NCBI GenBank assembly: GCA_001953115.1
Contig: LSSL01002679.1
Location: 1 to 40,752, forward strand
Direction of reading: 5' to 3'
Length of the DNA: 40,752 nt
Source: Smittium mucronatum
Taxonomy: Eukaryota > Kickxellomycota > Harpellomycetes > Harpellales > Legeriomycetaceae
This document shows, in pieces, positions 34,387 through 40,752 of the stretch; position 1 is the stretch's first letter; the number at the start of each line of letters is the position of its first letter. Both the position numbers and the translations under genes were made by a program. The notes beneath the pieces are model-generated. The model made no database searches and was not told the DNA's origin. It saw nothing but the letters and a program-made list of their open reading frames with translations.

Positions 34387-35703
34387 TTAGGCAATCAACG
34401 CAATTGAGGCTTTTAAACTGTTAAAGGCTCGACATTGGATATAACTTCAAATAAAACAAAATAGTTCCAAATATTTTAAATGTTTATAAAAGCGTTAAAA
34501 TAATTGGTTATAATTTTTGAAATCCACTAGTAATGTTATAATAGGTTTATATTGTACTAAACGCGTTTTTTTGAATGGTTTAGATTTATTTGAAAATAAG
34601 CGTAAATTTTTCAAATAAAAAAGTTTTATTCAAAATGAAGTCTTTTTTTGAATTATAAAATTTATCAATTTTATAATGAATTTCCATCAATTTTCATAAA
34701 TTTTATCAAAACTAACACCAATTAAAAAAATATGGAATTCCTTACATTAATTTCATCTTTTATCAAAATAAAAATTTTATTGTTTTATTTGGATGTATAA
34801 ATTCATCTAGTTATTAAAAGAAATCGCTATGTGCAATAAGGTATAAAGTGAGAATTTATTAGAGATGCATCAATATAATCATTGCAACTGTGCATGTCTT
34901 AAAAAAAAAAATCGCATCAATTCGACTCCTAAAAGCGTAACTGAATGATAAAAAAAATACAAATTTATATAATTTGTTATTAGCTTTTTCACAATTTTTA
35001 TTCATATAAATAGCTTCATAAATTACTAAATAAAATATAAAGATTTTTTTTTGAAAAAATAAAATAAAATCAATTAGATTCTTATATAAAAACTCTATTC
35101 GATTTTTCCAAACTGTTAATTGAAATCAGAGTATCTATTATTTTTATATACAAAAATTGAGTTTAAAACGTACGCAAAATAAAAATTTATTTTTTAGTTG
35201 GATTTTTTTTTCATGATTCTAACGAGAATTGAACTCTTAGATCCTAGATTAAAGTGTCAAAATCGCATATTATTATCATTTTTTTCCACCAATGTAATAA
35301 AAAAAAAGTAAGATTGATCAGCCGATTTTAAATTCTAATTTGGAACTTTTGGGCCAAATTGATTCAAAAAGTAAAAATCATTTTAAGCCTATTATAAAAT
35401 TAATAAATTAAATGATTTGAAAAAAAGTATTAAATTTGAATTAAATTTGTTTTTTTGAAAAATTTACGCTTATTTGAAAATGAGACTTATTTGAAAATAA
35501 CTCTAAACTATTCAAAAAAACGCGTTTAGTACAAAATAAACATATTATAACATTATTAGTGGATTTCAAAAATTATATCCAATTATTTTAACGCTTTTTA
35601 AAACATTTGAAATAGTTGGAACTATTTTGTTTTATTTGAAGTTTTATCCAATGTCGAGCCTTTAACACCTTTAAAGGACTCATTTGCCTCTGTAGCCTAT
35701 TAA
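34387..35703. mobile_element. ~1.3-kb non-autonomous element with ~250-bp terminal inverted repeats
   Basis: The left arm (34387-34634) and right arm (35431-35703, inverted) match along nearly their whole length. Shared blocks include TTAAAGGCTCGACATTGGAT, CTTCAAATAAAACAAAATAG, GCGTTAAAATAATTGG, TACTAAACGCGTTTTTTTGA and AAATAAGCGTAAATTTTTCA. The right arm has an extra tandem copy of CTTATTTGAAAAT. The ~800-bp interior has no open frame and must rely on an outside transposase. Long inverted arms fit the MULE group, and dead MULE transposases are nearby, but neither known copy shows these arms, so the link is unproven. No clear target duplication is visible. Confidence 0.85.
35215..35264 (-). 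other. tRNA-like T-arm remnant inside the long-TIR element
   Basis: On the minus strand AAGAG-TTCAATT-CTCGT (35238-35222) pairs like a T-arm at four of five positions. Flanking GATTTTG (35264-35258) and TAGAATC (35221-35215) can pair like an acceptor stem if wobbles are allowed. Only 19 bases separate acceptor and T-arm, too few for D and anticodon arms. It may be a captured or truncated tRNA piece, or chance. Confidence 0.25.
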
Positions 35704-38479
35704 AAAAAATCCACCTCAAAAAAAATAGGCTTCGGGAACATAAAAATTAGGAACTCTGACCACATAGATGAAAGCTTATCGATATTTTGTAAATATTAAA
35801 TTGACCAAATAAGACTTAAATATCAGACCAATATCAGAGGATGGGTGAAATAATATACTGAATTTATTTCTGAAAAATAGTAGCATCAATCACCACACTC
35901 AACTTATTAATTTATTTGTATGGATGTTGATAAATAATATCAAAATGTTAATCTACCATAATATAACCTACTTTGGTCAAAGTTATTAATTTAACTGATT
36001 TATTTGTGCATAGAGTTGACTTAACTGTATTTCTGTTTCAAATTCACCTCCAATACATTTTTCCTACTTTTTTAACACTAAGATTTATCTATTAATATCT
36101 TTTATAAAAATTTTATATTTCAATGAAATTATTTTTTTCTACTGGTAGTTTCATTTTTAGTCTCGGTTTTTAATAAGTAGATCCAGTAGGCGAATTTTTC
36201 TTTAGGCCTTGAGTCCTGACACCGTACATAGAACAATTTAGATTAAAAATAGTTTTGATTTGGAGAAGATTAAATTTATCTATCTCGCTATTACTAATTT
36301 TTTTTCTTTCTATCTGAAATTTTATAAATGGGGTCTCGGAATTTATTGTATAATCTACCCAATGCAATTAATTTATAAGGAGAGGATTAATAACTTCTTT
36401 ATAAATTTAAATATCTATTAATAAAACAAAGAAATTCGAAGTACTAATAGATAGAAAAAACGAAAAAGAGATCAACTGCCGCAAGATTCATACGGCCCTT
36501 CCAGAAGTCCAGACTGTATTCTCTCAATGCAATTTTACGCATAGTGCAAAATAATAAAGTTTTTTTTATCCAATGCTGAAAAGATATACTTTTCAGAGCG
36601 ATAGATCGTGATTTAAAACGAATCTTGAAGAGATTTCAAATTAAAAACTCAAGAAAATTTCTGATTAGGGGACTAGATAGAATTTTTTTTTAAATCGCAG
36701 TGGTACAAACAGATGATTATTCATTGATTCTGGAAAATAGTTGAAAAGGAGTTCAGAATTCCGTTCAAAAAACCTAATTCTCAGGAAAATATGACTTCAG
36801 ATTCAAAAAATTTATAAGGATAATATACTGGATATAGAACTTCTTACATATTTCTGGGAGTCCGAAGAGCACCCGGTAAAATGGGAAGAAAGTAAAGTGC
36901 TCTTTCGAATTATTTTCTCGCTGATTCAAAAGGGAAAAAATTGCGTATGAAGGAGAGAGCCCAGTGGGTCTTGAGGGAAGAACATCTTCGCTACTTAGCA
37001 AGGGTTTGAATTTGGAGATAAAAAGATAGGAATTTTTTTTGTCGATTTTTTTCCAATGAAAAAAATACATATACACCTTCACCTGGTGATTAAATGAAGA
37101 AAATTACGTAAAATTATGAAAGCGAGAACTTAAAGGTGAAGAGCCTGCCCAAATTGTGCAACATTTTCCTCTTGAATGAGTTCTTGGCCTCAAAAGGTCT
37201 AAAAGACGCATTTACACACAAATCAATGTACAATAATTGTCAAAAATACCTGAGGTTTATCTTGAACTTGATATATTTTCAATTAAGCTTTAAATTTTTG
37301 CAAGTCATAAATTCCTGCCATTTCCACTAAGATATTGGTGTTGGTTCTGAAGTGGGAACATTGAATGTGGATAGAAATATACGCACACTTTGACAATCTT
37401 TCAATGCCCGGAGAGAAAAAAAAATACTTATCTCAAATGTAAGAATATTATTTTTTTACTAGTCGAAATGTCTTGGCTTCAATATAAGTTCCAAAAAACC
37501 CTGCATGACGCCTAATCGGTATATAGAACATCATTAAATGAAATAAAGGCGCAATAATATGAGTTTAGTAGTTCCAAAAAAAAGATAAGAAATTTCAGGA
37601 TACAGAAGTCTAGGTTTTTCAAAAATAGATATAAGACTATGAAGAAACTAGTTATTTATAATTGGAAATAAACAAAAAAATTATATTTATTGATTACTTG
37701 TAAATTTTATGGAAAGATTTCTGTATTAACTAATGGTGTGCTCTCTTGAAAGCAGACTATTGGATGTCAAATTTATCGCTTAAAGACCCAGCAATACAAA
37801 GCAACGAAATTATGAAAAATATGATTGCAGAAATTAAATTTTTAGTTGCTTCTAAATGATGTTTTCTAAAAAATATATTTACATATGCGAGCGAAAAAGC
37901 TTGAGAAATAATAACAAAAGAGAAACTAAATCAGAATATTCAATTCAAAAAAGAAAGAAAAAATAGCATAAATTAAAATAATCTAATTTATTGTGCTATA
38001 AGCTCTTGATTTTTCAATAATTTCAAGGAAATTTTTCCCTTATTTAATTAGTAACAGCAACCAAGTTTTTTAAAATAAGAATATTATAAGTTAAAAATCC
38101 AAAATACCCCTAGAAATATAACAGGAAAATCTAAATATCCATGAAAAATCAAATTTATGATTACAAGTATCATATTTACGGTTATTGATTAGCCCATTAG
38201 ATTTAGGAGACGATTACTGAGTAGAAATAATAGATCTTATGTGAGAAAAAAAATTTAAAATATTAATATTGGATTAATTCCAAGTGATTTTTATCTTATA
38301 ATTTAAAGAGGCTACTGAAAAATCTCAACTGATATCAAAATTCTTTTTAAATTTATTCAATATGCGATTTGAATAATTTATAACCGGTGGAGAAACTCCA
38401 ATTGAAAATAATTATAAAAACATATCTCATAGTTAGGACAGAATTGATATAATAGAGAATAACAGATATATAAGTTGTT
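35704..38479. other. Gene-free stretch with a less AT-rich island (about 36460-37400)
   Basis: The island 36460-37400 has mixed base composition like decayed coding sequence, but every frame is broken and no domain is recognised. The open frames 36774-37082 (minus) and 37136-37330 (plus) carry no motif and are not called. An old mobile element is possible. The remainder is AT-rich spacer. Confidence 0.4.
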
Positions 38480-38720
38480 CCACTGAGATCTGAGAAGAAT
38501 TTTTAATGAGATGTCACCACTGACACAGAATCTAACAAAATCATTAGATTAATTGATAATAACTGTCACCAAAAAACAAAAACCCCCACCATAGTTGAGC
38601 AAGTGGCGATTCTTTATAGCAAAAATGATAAGAAGTTTTCCCTTATACAATTTATTCTCAGGAACTCTGGATATGATCTCGTATTATCTAACTAGGCATA
38701 AAAATGAATTAGATCAAATT
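38480..38720 (+). pseudogene. Possible MULE N-terminal fragment
   Basis: One frame reads NCHQKTKTPTIVEQVAILYS, then KKFSLIQFILRNSGYDLVLS. This parallels the region after the finger in MULE copy 2 (THTLNC..., then SSGIKHILEDSGFEVV). No catalytic motif is readable downstream, and the fragment is short, so the assignment is weak. Confidence 0.28.
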
Positions 38721-40752
38721 GTAATACTGTAAAGATATATTAATGAAATGAAAGGCATAAAAAATGATTTACATATCACATCAGTAGCTCGGATTTTCAA
38801 CTAAATATTTGGAATAAAAATTCTTAGCTTTATTTTAACTAAAATAAAAGCACAAAACTTTAATATATTGATATTACTGGCTAACCAAGTTTTAATATCA
38901 AAAAATAAGATATTTACATAGTTTTTATTATATAAATATTTGATAAATACGTATAAATAATCCGTAAACTGAAAATAAAACTCACTGTGATGATCACAGC
39001 TAATATAGAGTGAATGAAATACGAAAAAATTTCAGAATTTATCTTTGTTATTAGCGATATTCTGAATTTTAGTGGCTAGCGAAAACTATCTAATAGAAGA
39101 CAGCAGAAAAAAAATCTAGCAGATACTTAGATATATTTGGCTAATGTGGTTCCCATAGAAAGAAGAAACATAAGATGATTATCATGGTTAAAAATATCTA
39201 CATACAAAATTAGGCCACCATATACAAAATAATAAAATCATTCACAAAATCTAGAATTACATGAAAATTATGCCTTTAAGCCAATAAAACTTCATGAAAA
39301 TTACCTATAAATATATAAAACATTTTATTGGCTATTTTTTAATCAATATTAAATTTTTAAATTTTGACTTGAAGGGTTTCTGAAGCAGATATAACTAAAA
39401 GGACTTCGATTTTTTCGATCTTTACCTATATTTATAAGTATATTATCCTAAAAACCATTCAGATATTTGATCTTGAAACGTATTAGTGCTGAAAAAAAAA
39501 TGACTCAATATATTTTTTCCGAATTTACAAATACGAATAAGAATTATAAAAATAAAAATATTTATTGGTTGGAAAACTTTATTTATCCGTCTTGTAGACC
39601 TGGTAGCATCTTTAAAGTTGATTTTTGGAGTCGAATAACGATTTAATTGTTAAATATATACCACTTAATCAGGTATTGATACACCATGTGATATAGTATA
39701 AGTTTAATTACGATTATATATGACCTGAAATATATTTCTCTAGAGATTCACAAAAAAAAATAATGTTTATAAAAAAATGAGTTTTGTAAAGATTCAAAAG
39801 AGTTAATTTTTCTTTATGAACTTTCACTTGGCCTTATACGCATTTTTATTTTCACTATTAATATTATTACTCTTCATAAATTATGTAATTATATATATGT
39901 TGTATGTATTTTTGATCCTCATGTAGTTTTGATCTTTATTTGATGTTTTTAAATCGCTTTTAATAGGTTTAAATTTTTAATCAAATTTTTAGTCTGGCTA
40001 ATATTTTTTTTTCTTTCTTTATTTTTTTTTTTTTTGGCAAATGATAAATTTATGAAAATTTGAATTTTTAAATAATAAATGAAAAAAAAACGCACAGAAA
40101 ATTTATTAAATATTGATAATTTACAACTACCCCGCCCCTTCCCACCATAGGAACATACGCCAAACCTCATCTTTAAAGCTATTCAGTTTTTAGAAAACAC
40201 AATCTCGATGGAATTTAAAATCCAAAAAATCATTAGGTAAGTTACAAACACCCATCTAATTATATAAAATACCTTTTTCTAAAAAATACAATTCTCGTGC
40301 ACAATTTTTTTTTGGAAACTGATATAAAAGGTAAATTTAAATCATTTTCTATATCAGAATAATAGCTTAATTTAAACCAACTTTTAAGTGAAAACCAAAT
40401 TAAATAAACTTTAACATTTTCCGACTGGTTATAAACAAAGTTAATATTTATTTTCCATATTTATAAGCCCTTTTATTCATAAAAATTACTTTTTAGCCCT
40501 AATTTTCATTTATTTTAAAATAATAAATAGTGCAGCTTTCTCTGAAAAATCTTTTAGGAAATTGGGAAAAATAGGGATATTTACAAAAGAAGCTTTATTC
40601 AAAAAGAAAGTCTATACAGAAAATAAGGATCAGGTATTTAAAAAAGTATTTAAATAATTTAGTTAATAGTGATAAAATTCATTTTAAACCTATTATTTTA
40701 AATAGATTCGTTTTTTAATAGTAAATTTTTAATTATAAATAAACCTGATTTT
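38721..40752. other. AT-rich gene-free spacer to the window end
   Basis: No supportable gene or RNA. The minus-strand frame 39949-40170 is Lys/Ile/Asn-rich with no motif and is attributed to composition. A small C-rich patch lies at 40127-40150. Confidence 0.55.

Noticed and set aside
39949..40170. Minus-strand open frame of 73 codons
   Set aside because: Lys/Asn/Ile-rich composition of AT-rich spacer, no start context or motif.

Overview
The window looks like a fungal nuclear genome: a very AT-rich background, a protein-coding gene with eleven short GT-AG introns, and a secreted protein ending in a six-cysteine domain that resembles the fungal chitin-binding module CBM19. The mix of intron-rich housekeeping gene, extreme AT content and decayed transposons suits an early-diverging filamentous fungus (for example Kickxellomycotina/Harpellales). 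That placement is an inference, not shown directly.

Only three convincing host genes are present. (1) 532-5083, minus strand: a 12-exon gene for a SAPS-family regulatory subunit of the Sit4/PP6 phosphatase. The exons I assembled sum to 3,654 nt and give a 1,217-residue protein with no internal stop. (2) 10782-11450, plus: a secreted or wall-associated protein with a CBM19-like C-terminus. (3) 14132-14866, plus: a single-pass type II membrane protein with an LEA-2/WHy-like domain. Genes 2 and 3 have no introns. The three genes do not form an obvious functional cluster.

The rest is a transposon graveyard. From 16.5 to 23.7 kb lie a ~198-bp element with perfect 14-bp inverted ends (16496-16693), a dead Mutator-like (MULE) transposase on the plus strand (about 17172-18770), and a ~4.0-kb tyrosine-recombinase retrotransposon on the minus strand (19710-23717). 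In the retrotransposon I can read gag-like, reverse transcriptase, RNase H and tyrosine recombinase parts in that order, between short inverted termini. The 198-bp element shares its ends and about 160 bp of 5' sequence, so it looks like a deletion derivative. A second MULE copy lies on the minus strand at about 28255-29853; its candidate D-D-E triad is intact but it is interrupted by stops. Further right are two small foldback palindromes (30238-30388, 32211-32538), a 4 x 20-bp tandem repeat (33701-33780), and a ~1.3-kb non-autonomous element with ~250-bp terminal inverted repeats (34387-35703).

The stretches 5.1-8.0, 8.3-10.6, 11.5-14.1, 14.95-16.5, 23.7-28.3, 29.9-34.4 and 35.7-40.75 kb hold no gene I can support. 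They carry scattered decayed sequence, a tRNA-like remnant at 8088-8153 and AT-rich spacer. The most interesting signal is the retrotransposon: all three reverse-transcriptase catalytic aspartates are replaced (Asn, Glu, Glu) and the recombinase has lost key residues, yet the domains remain readable. A tiny derivative with matching ends sits about 3 kb away.
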